Shown here piece by piece: positions 35,589 to 44,290 of a stretch of DNA of 64,000 bases. The notes under the pieces were generated by a model, which was not told where the DNA came from, did no database searches, and was given only the letters and a program-made list of their open reading frames with translations. The position numbers and the translations under genes were made by a program. Every line of letters starts with the position of its first letter. Position 1 is the stretch's first letter. Origin of the DNA: Anaerocolumna cellulosilytica (GTDB lineage Bacteria; Bacillota; Clostridia; Lachnospirales; Lachnospiraceae); NCBI RefSeq assembly GCF_014218335.1, contig NZ_AP023367.1, positions 4,707,501 through 4,771,500 on the forward strand, read 5' to 3'.

Positions 35589-35790
35589 TGGTAGGACTTT
35601 CTACTACCACTTTGATTCTTTGGTAGGACTTTTTCCTACCATTTTGGAAATTGGCAGGACTTTCTGCTACCACAAATCTTGTCGTCACGTTTCCCCTCTC
35701 TTTTGTGGTAGGACTTTTCTCTACCAAATTTGCTCCATGGTAGGACAAAGTCCTACCAGTTGTGTTGTTTGGTATGACTTTGTCCTACCA
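35589..35790. repeat. Array of six 21-bp palindromic units
   Basis: Units at 35589, 35621, 35652, 35706, 35738 and 35770, each 21 bp, follow the consensus TGGTAGGAC-TTT-GTCCTACCA; the unit at 35738 is a perfect inverted repeat around AAA. Start-to-start distances are 32, 31, 54, 32 and 32 bp, close to three helical turns, so bound proteins would sit on one face of the DNA. The last two units overlap the 3' end of the TOPRIM gene and encode its tail. Likely roles are binding sites for a replication, partition or relaxosome protein, or a transcript hairpin array. Confidence 0.8.
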
Positions 35791-36760
35791 TCTGTTTTTC
35801 TAATCCTTTGCTTTTCACTAACCACTCATTGTAATCCTTATAACCCTCTGGTGGAGGTGCATCTTCCACCTCATATCCAAGCTCGTTATACTTCTTTACC
35901 AATTCTTTCGCTGCCTTTCTCCCCGGTTCATCTCCATCCAGACAAAACCGAAGAAAGGTTATTTGAGGATGCTCCTTTAAGAACGTAATCAAAGGTAAGT
36001 CTGCAAGCATTCCCAGTGCCAGTTTGTTGGAATCGAAATCATTAAAAATATCCACATAGCTCATTATGTCAATAGCTGCTTCAAAAACAATCAGCTCCTG
36101 ACTCTTTTCATTTACCACATTGAATCCATAGTTTTTATCATTGCCCGCCACATCACACCGAAAACCCTTTCCCCCTTTATCAAATACCCCGCGCATACTG
36201 GCAAACCGGGTAACTCCCTTTCGGTCATTTCCTTTAAATACAAGGTTGTGATAGGGACTGCTTTCATAAAGTAATCCCTGATTCACAAAATAATCAATGA
36301 CTTCCGTTCGGATTCCCCTGTTATGCTTTAAATAGGAATATAAGTACTTGTTATCCCTGGATTCTGGTGGCAGAAGAAAGGAGACTTTCTTCTCTGTGCT
36401 TACAGTCTGCTGATGTTTTTCCAGCTGTCTCTCATGATAGCTTCGTTGCATCTTCTTTTCCATGTCTGGTATTCGCCTATAGCCTGTAAAATCTAAAAGC
36501 CAGAACACTGCCGTTTTTACATCCATTCCACAAAATACCCGCAAGAAGTCAATCTGAGATCCACCATTTTCTCCTGTTTCATACTGTCTTGACCATCGGA
36601 ACCAGTGGGATTTTTCATAAATACGGATAGAATCCATTTCTTTTAAGGTGTAATACTTGCCAACCCGCTTTACTGTGTATCCAAGATAAGAGGCTACTGC
36701 GGTCAAATCAACACGCTTAGCAAGGGCAAGTTCTTCTTCTGTAAATCGGTTTCTTTCCAC
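35753..36760 (-). CDS. DUF3991 and TOPRIM-domain protein
   Basis: 335 residues with a GTG start. Residues ~1-110 match the DUF3991-type N-terminus (ELALAKRVDLTAVASYLGYT, SGGSQIDFL-like NGGSQIDFLRVF). Residues ~215-310 are a TOPRIM fold (ELIVFEAAIDIMSYVDIF with the Glu, ITFLRFCLDGDEPGRKAA with the Asp-x-Asp). Such proteins are primase- or nuclease-like and common on ICEs, probably helping single-strand replication after transfer. The last ~12 residues come from the palindrome array, which suggests the array grew into the gene's end. Confidence 0.85.
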   Translation of the reverse strand: MERNRFTEEELALAKRVDLTAVASYLGYTVKRVGKYYTLKEMDSIRIYEKSHWFRWSRQYETGENGGSQIDFLRVFCGMDVKTAVFWLLDFTGYRRIPDMEKKMQRSYHERQLEKHQQTVSTEKKVSFLLPPESRDNKYLYSYLKHNRGIRTEVIDYFVNQGLLYESSPYHNLVFKGNDRKGVTRFASMRGVFDKGGKGFRCDVAGNDKNYGFNVVNEKSQELIVFEAAIDIMSYVDIFNDFDSNKLALGMLADLPLITFLKEHPQITFLRFCLDGDEPGRKAAKELVKKYNELGYEVEDAPPPEGYKDYNEWLVKSKGLEKQMVGQSHTKQHNW

Positions 36761-36766
36761 CCCACA

Positions 36767-37306
36767 TCACCTTCCTCTCCCCCGTTCTGCTACAATTGGT
36801 GAGGAAATATTTAGGGACTTATAATCCTGTGTTAGAACGATTCTTGGATTGGTGAGTACTCCCTTTTCCTTAAAGCTAAAGAACTCCTGATTGTTTCCTC
36901 CCACAATCACGTGGTCAATTAAGTGAATCCCCACGAGTTCACAAATCCGATTCATTCTATCGGTCATCATGGTATCCGCCTTACTCGGTAACAGATTACC
37001 CGAGGGATGGCAATGGACGAGCATCATACTGGCGGCGTTACTGAGTATACTTGCCTTTAATAATTCTCTGGGATGTGCCATTGCTTCATTTAATGCTCCC
37101 ATACTGGCAAAGTGAACATTAATAGGTGTGATGTCTGATTTTAAATGAATTACACAGACCACCTCCCGGTCAAATTCACACATAATCTCTCCCATTGCAG
37201 AGACTACCTCATAGGGACTGTTGAATGGTTGATCAGAATAGATGGGTGCATCCTTTACCAGCCGTACCGATACTACATCAACCTTGAATGGGTTCTTCTT
37301 TGGCAT
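36767..37306 (-). CDS. RadC-like JAB/MPN-domain protein
   Basis: 179 residues with a full JAMM zinc motif (MLVHCHPSGNLLPSKAD) after VVCVIHLKSDITPINVHF and before LIDHVIVGG. These match the RadC-like proteins common on mobile elements. The JAMM site suggests a metallopeptidase fold, but the role in ICEs is unknown. The gene lies in the run TOPRIM, RadC-like, small gene, DUF5688, and its RBS is inside the small gene that overlaps its start. Confidence 0.85.
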   Translation of the reverse strand: MPKKNPFKVDVVSVRLVKDAPIYSDQPFNSPYEVVSAMGEIMCEFDREVVCVIHLKSDITPINVHFASMGALNEAMAHPRELLKASILSNAASMMLVHCHPSGNLLPSKADTMMTDRMNRICELVGIHLIDHVIVGGNNQEFFSFKEKGVLTNPRIVLTQDYKSLNISSPIVAERGRGR

Positions 37307-37421
37307 TTATATCAGCCTCCCCTCCAAGTTCAATACTGATTAGAAATTCCTCTTTGCTTTCATTGATAAAAGCAGTCAGTTCCTGTATGGATATTTCATT
37401 TTTTAAGATTTTCTGCTCCAT
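37278..37421 (-). CDS. Small acidic protein overlapping the RadC-like gene start
   Basis: 47 residues: MEQKILKNEISIQELTAFIN, then ESKEEFLISIELGGEADI and a short tail. The ATG follows GGAGG at six bases, and the frame ends 29 bases inside the RadC-like gene in another frame. The strong RBS and the tight fit between two genes suggest it is real and couples translation of the RadC-like gene. No family is known to me. Confidence 0.5.
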   Translation of the reverse strand: MEQKILKNEISIQELTAFINESKEEFLISIELGGEADINAKEEPIQG

Positions 37422-37430
37422 TCCTGCCTC

Positions 37431-38429
37431 CTAACGAGACTTTTCTTTGGAATCGTAAATCAGTTTCGTATCCCCAACAATCCCATCCAATCTCTTGTTT
37501 GGTGTATCTGTAGCCAAGGAAAGCTTTCGCAAATCCTTATCATAATGGTACACTTGGTTGGACAGCCTCTCATCCAAGGCAACCTGATCCATATTGATTT
37601 CCGCTACCATCTGGGCAAGTTCATTGGGATCTCCCATAGAAACAGATACTGCAATGACTTCATGGAGAGATGAGGGCATAATATAAAGGTCTGTTTCTAA
37701 TTCCTCCGCCAATCCATGAAGTTTATCCTCATACAGCATGGAAATCGCTCCATTTATCCCCCGTTCATTGCTAATTATCCACATCGTCTGTTCCGGCGGC
37801 ATTTCTCCTATCATCATATCTGCAACCTCTGCGGGCATTCCATCCTTTGCAAACATCTCACGAATCACATCATTCATGCTTTTGATGCTGGGTGGAAATA
37901 ATCTTCTTGTGTTGTCCACTGCCAGTTGAAACATCTGCTCTTCGGATAACCCCAAGCGCTCTGCCAGGGAATCATGAATAACGGTGCTCTGAATTCCTTC
38001 TGCGTCTGTTTTTACTACCCAGCGATAAATAATAGATAAATCCTGGAATGCCCTGTTGGGCACGTTCTGTAACATGTCCTTGTTCTGCTCGGTATTCACA
38101 AGTTGAAACACGATATTATTTTTAGCAGAATCCATCTCAATGCCAGTGACAATATCCGGGGCTTCCTTTATTGCTTTTTCCATCCGATTGGCTGCGGTCT
38201 GCAATACCTCTTGAAGATCATTGTTCTTCTGATATTGTGCATATATATCATTAATATAGATGGTTGGAGTTACTCTGGTGTCTCCCTCTGTAATCAGATT
38301 CAAGCCATCCAGGGTTACATTGACCTTATCCACGGGGTGAATCTCTAACTTCATGTTCTGGTACTCCGCTGGCATATAGTCTAAGAATTTCTCTGCCAGT
38401 ACTTCTTTAAAAATCTCATAATTCATCAT
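37431..38429 (-). CDS. DUF5688-family protein
   Basis: 332 residues starting MMNYEIFKEVLAEKFLDYMP; the ATG at 38429 follows AGGAGG at eight bases. The middle (LSIIYRWVVKTDAEGIQSTV, LGLSEEQMFQLAVDNTRRLF) and NERGINGAISMLYEDKLHGL are the familiar DUF5688 blocks of Lachnospiraceae ICEs. The late part, LYIMPSSLHEVIAVSVSMG, is also conserved. No catalytic function is established. It is the first gene after the attenuator-like leader at 38442-38616, so its operon (RadC-like, TOPRIM, mob genes) is probably controlled there. Confidence 0.8.
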   Translation of the reverse strand: MMNYEIFKEVLAEKFLDYMPAEYQNMKLEIHPVDKVNVTLDGLNLITEGDTRVTPTIYINDIYAQYQKNNDLQEVLQTAANRMEKAIKEAPDIVTGIEMDSAKNNIVFQLVNTEQNKDMLQNVPNRAFQDLSIIYRWVVKTDAEGIQSTVIHDSLAERLGLSEEQMFQLAVDNTRRLFPPSIKSMNDVIREMFAKDGMPAEVADMMIGEMPPEQTMWIISNERGINGAISMLYEDKLHGLAEELETDLYIMPSSLHEVIAVSVSMGDPNELAQMVAEINMDQVALDERLSNQVYHYDKDLRKLSLATDTPNKRLDGIVGDTKLIYDSKEKSR

Positions 38430-38441
38430 CAATTTTTCCTC

Positions 38442-38484
38442 CTAAAAATAAAAATGGGGAGATACGAAAAAGCTTGTATCTCCC
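38442..38484 (-). terminator. Attenuator-like hairpin just upstream of the DUF5688 gene
   Basis: GGGAGATAC (minus strand, 38484-38476) pairs with GTATCTCCC (38465-38457) and is followed by ATTTTTATTTTT, which runs into the DUF5688 RBS. Transcription stopping here would silence the whole following operon. Its position after a short leader frame suggests conditional termination. Confidence 0.7.
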
Positions 38485-38524
38485 GGTGATTGGTTACTTG
38501 TTAAGTTAGATAGTGAGGTATTGG

Positions 38525-38560
38525 TTATGGCGGTACCTTCTGGCGTTTGAAATTGGTCAT
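38525..38560 (-). CDS. Possible 11-codon leader peptide
   Basis: ATG at 38560, ten bases after AAAGGAG, reads MTNFKRQKVPP-stop. It lies between two terminator hairpins (38592-38616 upstream and 38442-38484 downstream). A short translated leader between hairpins is the classic layout for attenuation, where ribosome position decides which hairpin forms. No direct proof of translation is visible. Confidence 0.4.
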   Translation of the reverse strand: MTNFKRQKVPP

Positions 38561-38591
38561 GGATATCGTTCTCCTTTCGAAAATGGGTATG

Positions 38592-38616
38592 AAAAAAGCC
38601 AGTGGTTAGCTGGCTT
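38592..38616 (-). terminator. Upstream terminator of the transfer-operon leader
   Basis: AAGCCAG-CTAACCA-CTGGCTT followed by TTTT on the minus strand. It stands before the leader peptide and would end transcripts coming from the PEBP side, or serve as the first decision point in the leader. Confidence 0.75.
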
Positions 38617-38739
38617 GAGGGGGCATGTCTTATAAAATTTTGTTTTACATATGTAGATATGTAGCTGTGCCTTCTGAAATATTGGTACGAATACAATCCC
38701 CCACTGGTTAGGAATCCTTATGCTTTTATGAATTACGTT

Positions 38740-39207
38740 TTATTCAAAAACACCGGTAAGCTCACCCTGTTGAATGATGTGGGGCTTAATCGCACGAAGC
38801 AGATGTTTCTTTTTCGCATTCTCTTTTAAGGTAATTGTACTGTCCAGTACATAAATGGTGAATTGATAAGCATGCTGCTTTCCTCTTGGTGGCTTCGGTC
38901 CCGCATATTTATGTCGTCCATAGCCTATGCCCTGTATGGCATTGCCTAATGAGGGAACTACCTTTCCGGCAGGAATATTTCCTGGAATTCTATCAAGAAC
39001 AGGGATGTTCCAAATGACCCAATGGTTATAAATTCCAAAGAGTGGGTGCTTGATATCGTCTAATATAATTGCAATGGATTTGGCATCTGGAGAAAGGTTT
39101 GCAAGAATAAATTCAGGTGACTGATCTTCTCCTCGCCCGGTGTGCTGTAGGGGGAACTTTTGTCCTTCGGTTATGCCAGTGCATTTGAATTGTAAGTTGG
39201 TATTCAT
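38740..39207 (-). CDS. YbhB/YbcL-type (PEBP, Raf-kinase-inhibitor-like) protein
   Basis: 155 residues with the PEBP order: GRGEDQSPEF (short ligand-site motif), AIILDDIKHPLFGIYNHWVI for the D-x-D/H-W element, NIPAGKVVPSLGNAIQGIGY and YAGPKPPRGKQHAYQFTIYV. Bacterial PEBP proteins are small and of uncertain function. A typical RBS (AAAGGAG) precedes the ATG. It is cargo between the transfer leader and the unknown membrane protein. Confidence 0.85.
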   Translation of the reverse strand: MNTNLQFKCTGITEGQKFPLQHTGRGEDQSPEFILANLSPDAKSIAIILDDIKHPLFGIYNHWVIWNIPVLDRIPGNIPAGKVVPSLGNAIQGIGYGRHKYAGPKPPRGKQHAYQFTIYVLDSTITLKENAKKKHLLRAIKPHIIQQGELTGVFE

Positions 39208-39281
39208 GATTTTCTCCTTTGCTGTGGGTTAATTTACCTGGCTATTAAGAAGCAGTAGCAGATTCAAAATCCTACTAAGTA

Positions 39282-39767
39282 TCAGAGAATTGTACTGATT
39301 ACTGCTGCAATCAGTGCTGCAAAAATAAATACTGGAATTCCTCTCAAAAAAGCCTTAAAATGCTTTCTAAATCCATGATACTCTTTGTCGTCAGCTATCT
39401 CTGTGAAATGTGTTCTTTTCGTCCTGCTCCACCAGCAACAATCAATAACAAGTAAATCAAAAAGATTTAACCCTTCCCCTAATATCAAAAGATAGATGAA
39501 TGCTGACATAAATTTTGAAAGCCTTAATACCAAGCCTATAACGATAAACGCAATAGTAAACAACACCAGATTTGACAGAAAAGATTTCAAATAAGTAGAT
39601 TTCTTCGGAATCATTTTATTTAGCATTTCATTCTGTCTAATCTTTGTCTGAACGGCATCAGGATAACTATAAAAGTTTTTGATGTTTTTTCTATCTCCGC
39701 CAGTGCCAAGATAACAGAGCAAGAAGAACAATGCATATAAAATGATTCCTGTTATCACATACTGCAT
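39282..39767 (-). CDS. Hypothetical membrane protein
   Basis: 161 residues with four hydrophobic segments: at the N-terminus (TGIILYALFFLLCYLGTGG), at about 70-90 (LVLFTIAFIVIGLVLRL), at about 92-108 (AFIYLLILGEGLNLFDLLVI) and at the C-terminus (IPVFIFAALIAAVIS). DCCWWSRTKRTHF stands between the third and fourth. I do not recognise the family. AGGAGG precedes the ATG. It lies alone between the PEBP gene and the next unknown gene. Confidence 0.55.
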   Translation of the reverse strand: MQYVITGIILYALFFLLCYLGTGGDRKNIKNFYSYPDAVQTKIRQNEMLNKMIPKKSTYLKSFLSNLVLFTIAFIVIGLVLRLSKFMSAFIYLLILGEGLNLFDLLVIDCCWWSRTKRTHFTEIADDKEYHGFRKHFKAFLRGIPVFIFAALIAAVISTIL

Positions 39768-39980
39768 GTGATTACCTCCTAATTAAATTAGAATTGTAAA
39801 AGATTCTCACTTTTACGGTAATTACCTCTTTTTTATATAATGAGTAGTTCAAAATCATATCAATGAATTATTCCTAGTATATCTATACTTGAGTTTCATA
39901 GAAACATCAATGGAGAATACGTACCATCAGCCATATAATTTACTATGTTCAGCCTCTCTACTACTTAGTAGTGAGTTTAC

Positions 39981-40256
39981 TCATATTTGATCAATACTTT
40001 CATTTTCCAGGTACATCTCTTCTTTGCTTTCTTGCCTTAATGATTCATTAATCAGGTTTTGAGCAAGAAACACTATAATATTGGAATCAATTACTTTATT
40101 AATCATATTTTCTAGCCCTTTCATCGAATTAATTAAATATGTGTAGTTTCTTTTACCATTATAATCAATTGATAATTCCTCATTTATAACAACCATAACT
40201 GGATATGAAACTGTTCCATAATTAACAAACATCATTCTATATTTATAATGTTCCAA
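39981..40256 (-). CDS. Hypothetical small protein
   Basis: Up to 91 residues from a TTG, or about 84 from the MMFVNYG ATG pair; neither has a well-spaced RBS. The sequence (YPVMVVINEELSIDYNGKRN, then IDSNIIVFLAQNLINES) is alpha/beta-like with no known motif. It follows the large NTPase gene on the same strand with a 260-base gap, so co-transcription is possible but not shown. Confidence 0.35.
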   Translation of the reverse strand: MEHYKYRMMFVNYGTVSYPVMVVINEELSIDYNGKRNYTYLINSMKGLENMINKVIDSNIIVFLAQNLINESLRQESKEEMYLENESIDQI

Positions 40257-40516
40257 TCCTCTTGCCGTTAGATATACCTCACGCCTAATTTTTCTTATAT
40301 GTCAACTGTAATTATTTCAAATGTTGACTGTATGATTTTTAAGGCAGCTGCAATTCCTACTTGTTTCAAATAAGAACTTTTAATGCAATGATTAATTCTT
40401 CTTGTACTTACATACAGATTCAGCTCCTTTCAGAGTCTTTGGAAGGTCTAGATTTTGTTTGCCCCTTGCAAAATAAAGTTCGAAAGCATCCTCAATTATT
40501 ACTATCACAGCATATA
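40257..40516. other. A+T-rich gap after the large NTPase gene; no gene recognised
   Basis: Nothing with an RBS and plausible coding sequence was found on either strand. Confidence 0.4.
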
Positions 40517-43500
40517 CTAATTAAGTATAAATTCCTTGCCATTTATAAAGCACCAAGCTATTTCATATTTTTTTTGCAGCTCTATCAAAAAACTTTTCTT
40601 TATTACAAGTTGGTCTGTTCTATTCTCCAAAACAGTATTTTTACAAACTAATTCATCTTTATAGTAATATGTACATTGGTATTCCCCTACTTGTAAATCT
40701 AATTTATCTATTATTTTAGGATGTAATAAGGTTATACTTGTAAATGGTTCATAATCCCATAAATAATTTATAAAAACTTGTTCATTCTTATAAGTTAATT
40801 CAACAGTTTTATAAAAATGTTTTGTCCTATACAACTCATTATAAAAAATTCCCTCAGGCAATGCTTTTTCTCTTATATTCCTATCCATTATTTGACCTTT
40901 AATATAAATATACAGATCATAATTCAAATTGTATCCAAAGGTAATTGGAATCCATTTATCGTTATTTTCAAGTTTATCTTGCAATTTGATTATCTCCGTA
41001 TCAATCTCTGTGTTAATCATAATTGGATTAATAACTTTTTCAGGAATAGAGCAGTCTACGGTTGTAAAATTATTTATAAGTGTAACAATCTTTTGAACCC
41101 AAATACTTAATTTAATACCATTAGTTAACAGGGTTTTTAAATATTTACATATAATCCTATCTAATGCGATTTCTTCATATTTTTCTGCATATTTTTTCTG
41201 ATAATCTGGTCCATTACTCCAGTAATCATGAAAACCATATCTTATATATGAATATTCACCTTTTAGTATTTCTAACAATACATTATTTAAGAACATCCGC
41301 TTGTATGGCTCTGCTATTTCACTAACTATAAAGTCTGAACTGAATCTATAACTATCTTCCTTAAAGTTATTTAGAAATGCATTAACAATTTTATTTTGGC
41401 ATTGATAATAAAGTTCTCCTTCCTCATCATCATTATATTCTATATACTCATCAAATTCAGTTTCTCTCTCATTCTTCTCTCTGTAATACTTTTCCAAGTC
41501 GTTGCTTGATATATCCTCTAGTCCCTGAAATACAAAATGATTTATAAAAGAAGTTATATCAAGATTGACATCATAATCTATTTTCAGATTTCTAGTTACC
41601 ATAATATCCTTAATTCCATTTATATACCATAAATCTAGGAATTTATATTTTCCTATATAAAAACTCCATTTAAGATTTTCAAATAAAAATCGGTATATCT
41701 CAGTTATAGTTAGAGCATCTACATAATCCGTAATATTAAATATTATCTGTACTAACTTTGTATATACCGTTTCATCTTTACAGTTACCATTTATTGATTG
41801 AAGAAATTTTATAATCACTTTGGGTTCTTTCTTCATCAGTATCGTAATTGTTTTCATACTTCTACTAATAATACGACTATCTAAACTATACAAAAAAAGT
41901 GTAAAGACTCTTAACTGATTAAATATTTGATCATTATCTAATAAATCAAGTTGATTATCTATAGAATAATTTAATCTTTTAAAATAATCTGACTCAAGGA
42001 ATTTATCATTTAAATAAGAAGCCCAATTTCTTTGCATCACTTCATTAATCCATATTTGACTCATTTCATAGATATAATTCACACTAAAGTATCTGGTACT
42101 TCGACTACATTGCATCATAATACAGTCCCATACATCAAATCTGGCATCATATGAATTATTAATAGCAACGCTATTATCATTGACATATATACTAAATCCT
42201 ACTGCACATATTTTTCTCAGATCACGCCAATACATACTGTTCAAAAAGAGATATACATTTTCACTATATTTCAAATAACTTGCCCAATAATATAATTCAA
42301 ATCCACCGTTTTTGTATTTACATGAGATATCTGGCAATAATATAGCTAACATCTCATCCCTTGTAACTAGTAAATTATAATATGGGTTTTGAGGGTTAAA
42401 AAACTGTTTTAACTGTTTTTCATTTTGAAACTCTTTTACTTTTTCATTATGTAAAATTTGCTTTATAATTAAATAATCTGACCACAAATTAAATTCTACA
42501 AATACGGTATGATCCTTTTCGTTGTAAACTAATATATTTTCATTCAGCAGTTCATCAACTACATTAAAAGATAATTTATAGCATCCCAATTTTTTATCTA
42601 TATCAGCACTAAGTATACTATAATTTACATATTCGTCTACATATTTTATAACTAGATCAGCATATATCTCTAATGCTGTTCCTACAATATCTGCTTTGGT
42701 TTTATCATGAGGATACTTTTTTAAAATCCTTTTCGTTACACTTTTAAAATATAAAGGGAAAATTGTATATAATCCGTCCTCCGCATTAAATTCCTTGCCC
42801 TCAAATAATCTGCAATACATCTTAAGTAATAACGGCAGAGTAAATATATCCATATCCTGATAATTGTATGATAAAGGAATATTAAAGAATATAAAAAATG
42901 CCTCAATATCTTTCTTTTTTTTCAACCTACCTAGATTTATACATAAAAAATCATTAACATTCTCTATTGCTTTTCTATTGCCCCGTACACTATACACAAA
43001 CCCTACATTTTCATATTGTTTTATTGTTAATGCTAATTCTTTTATTTCTTCTTCTATGTTTTTTCCTTCATTTACTGCATCAAAAAAAATAATACTCCTT
43101 CTTTCAGTAACACGTCCCCAGTCATCCATACATTTAAGAAAATCATCAAATTCACATTTATTTCCTACTTCAAGATAGTTTATTATCTTGCGTTTTAATA
43201 TTTCTTCACTTCTACAATACTGTCCTAAAATTAATACAGCTTTTCCATAATTATTTAAATACTTAGCAGCTGCGTGTGCTATAAAATGAGATTTTCCCAC
43301 TCCAGCCTCTCCTGTTATCATAAGGAATGGAGAATCTAATAATTTTTTGTACTCTTTGTTATTCGTGATATCTTGTTCGCAAAACTCTCTAGACATATAG
43401 TCTAAAAATACAGTCTCTTCTCTTTCAATATCAAGCTCCTGCGAATATCTATCAGACAAACGCTCTATACTGCTTTGCAATCTCTTAGCAAACCAAGCGT

Positions 43501-44290
43501 CATTCAATTCTAAACTCTCTTTAAACCTATATTGTGATAAGTTTAAAAAATAGTTTATTAATCGTTCTGTTGAAACAAGTTGATTAATAAAGTCTTTTTC
43601 TACAACTCCTTGTCTTATATCAGATTCAATTGCAGCTAACAAAAAATCGACGAAGCCTAATTTGACTTCATATTGTTTGCATAGTTCAACTATTTCTTCC
43701 CTAAGCAACTTCCTTAATTTAATATCATCATCACTGCGAAACATCCATTCAATACAAGTTGCAAATGTGTGCCAATCTTCTTCTGTTAAAGATTGTATTT
43801 GGGTAACGTTTGAATTTGATGAATTATATGTATTTATGTAATAGTCTTTAATCACATTTATGAAATATGCTTTTACCTCTAACCAACTGCTAGGATTCTT
43901 AATATCAGTCAACAAATCAATACATTTATTTTTTGGTGGCTGTAATATTCCAACTTTTTTCTCTTTCGTAGTTTCAACATTAGTATAAAAAACAAATTTT
44001 ATCGACTCATCTTTTACATTAATCCACTTATTCAAAAAAATACATATTGATTTCTTTACTTCTTTACTATTTAACGAAAATCCATTATTACTATACAATT
44101 TATCTTGCTCATAGGTATGTTTGTAGTCCGTATCTGTTATTTTTATTTCATATACATCATCACCACATTCTATAGCTGAATATATTAGTTTATTTTCACT
44201 AATCCCTTGAAGTAATCTTCGTATTGCCCTCAAAACCTGCAGATTATATCCCCTAAAACTCTCTTTAGCATCTGTATTCTTATCAACCAA
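40517..44290 (-). CDS. Large STAND-like NTPase with N-terminal Cap4/Mrr-like nuclease domain; candidate antiphage protein
   Basis: 1257 residues, TTG start with GGAGG seven bases upstream. Residues 1-130 resemble DUF4297/Cap4-type nucleases: FRGYNLQVLRAIRRLL, then ECGDDVYEIKI (Glu41, Asp44/45) and HTYEQDKLYSN with a Gln62-x-Lys64 pair as in Mrr-type nucleases. The NTPase follows: Walker A MITGEAGVGKSHFIAH (Gly327-Ser334) and Walker B SIIFFDAVNEG (Asp404), the DA-NE form common in AVAST/Avs-like STAND proteins. Residues ~620-1257 are helical, possibly a sensor. Such proteins detect a phage component and cut DNA. Very A+T-rich; stands alone, as single-gene systems do. Confidence 0.6.
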   Translation of the reverse strand: MVDKNTDAKESFRGYNLQVLRAIRRLLQGISENKLIYSAIECGDDVYEIKITDTDYKHTYEQDKLYSNNGFSLNSKEVKKSICIFLNKWINVKDESIKFVFYTNVETTKEKKVGILQPPKNKCIDLLTDIKNPSSWLEVKAYFINVIKDYYINTYNSSNSNVTQIQSLTEEDWHTFATCIEWMFRSDDDIKLRKLLREEIVELCKQYEVKLGFVDFLLAAIESDIRQGVVEKDFINQLVSTERLINYFLNLSQYRFKESLELNDAWFAKRLQSSIERLSDRYSQELDIEREETVFLDYMSREFCEQDITNNKEYKKLLDSPFLMITGEAGVGKSHFIAHAAAKYLNNYGKAVLILGQYCRSEEILKRKIINYLEVGNKCEFDDFLKCMDDWGRVTERRSIIFFDAVNEGKNIEEEIKELALTIKQYENVGFVYSVRGNRKAIENVNDFLCINLGRLKKKKDIEAFFIFFNIPLSYNYQDMDIFTLPLLLKMYCRLFEGKEFNAEDGLYTIFPLYFKSVTKRILKKYPHDKTKADIVGTALEIYADLVIKYVDEYVNYSILSADIDKKLGCYKLSFNVVDELLNENILVYNEKDHTVFVEFNLWSDYLIIKQILHNEKVKEFQNEKQLKQFFNPQNPYYNLLVTRDEMLAILLPDISCKYKNGGFELYYWASYLKYSENVYLFLNSMYWRDLRKICAVGFSIYVNDNSVAINNSYDARFDVWDCIMMQCSRSTRYFSVNYIYEMSQIWINEVMQRNWASYLNDKFLESDYFKRLNYSIDNQLDLLDNDQIFNQLRVFTLFLYSLDSRIISRSMKTITILMKKEPKVIIKFLQSINGNCKDETVYTKLVQIIFNITDYVDALTITEIYRFLFENLKWSFYIGKYKFLDLWYINGIKDIMVTRNLKIDYDVNLDITSFINHFVFQGLEDISSNDLEKYYREKNERETEFDEYIEYNDDEEGELYYQCQNKIVNAFLNNFKEDSYRFSSDFIVSEIAEPYKRMFLNNVLLEILKGEYSYIRYGFHDYWSNGPDYQKKYAEKYEEIALDRIICKYLKTLLTNGIKLSIWVQKIVTLINNFTTVDCSIPEKVINPIMINTEIDTEIIKLQDKLENNDKWIPITFGYNLNYDLYIYIKGQIMDRNIREKALPEGIFYNELYRTKHFYKTVELTYKNEQVFINYLWDYEPFTSITLLHPKIIDKLDLQVGEYQCTYYYKDELVCKNTVLENRTDQLVIKKSFLIELQKKYEIAWCFINGKEFILN

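Noticed and set aside
35566-35748. 60-codon minus-strand frame
   Set aside because: It simply translates the palindrome array; no ribosome binding site or family resemblance.
35589-35790. Possible CRISPR array
   Set aside because: Repeats are palindromic 21-mers with gaps of only 10-33 bp, the gaps are not uniform and no cas gene is present.
38442-38696. 84-codon minus-strand frame across the leader
   Set aside because: It crosses two terminators and has no ribosome site; the short leader frame fits better.
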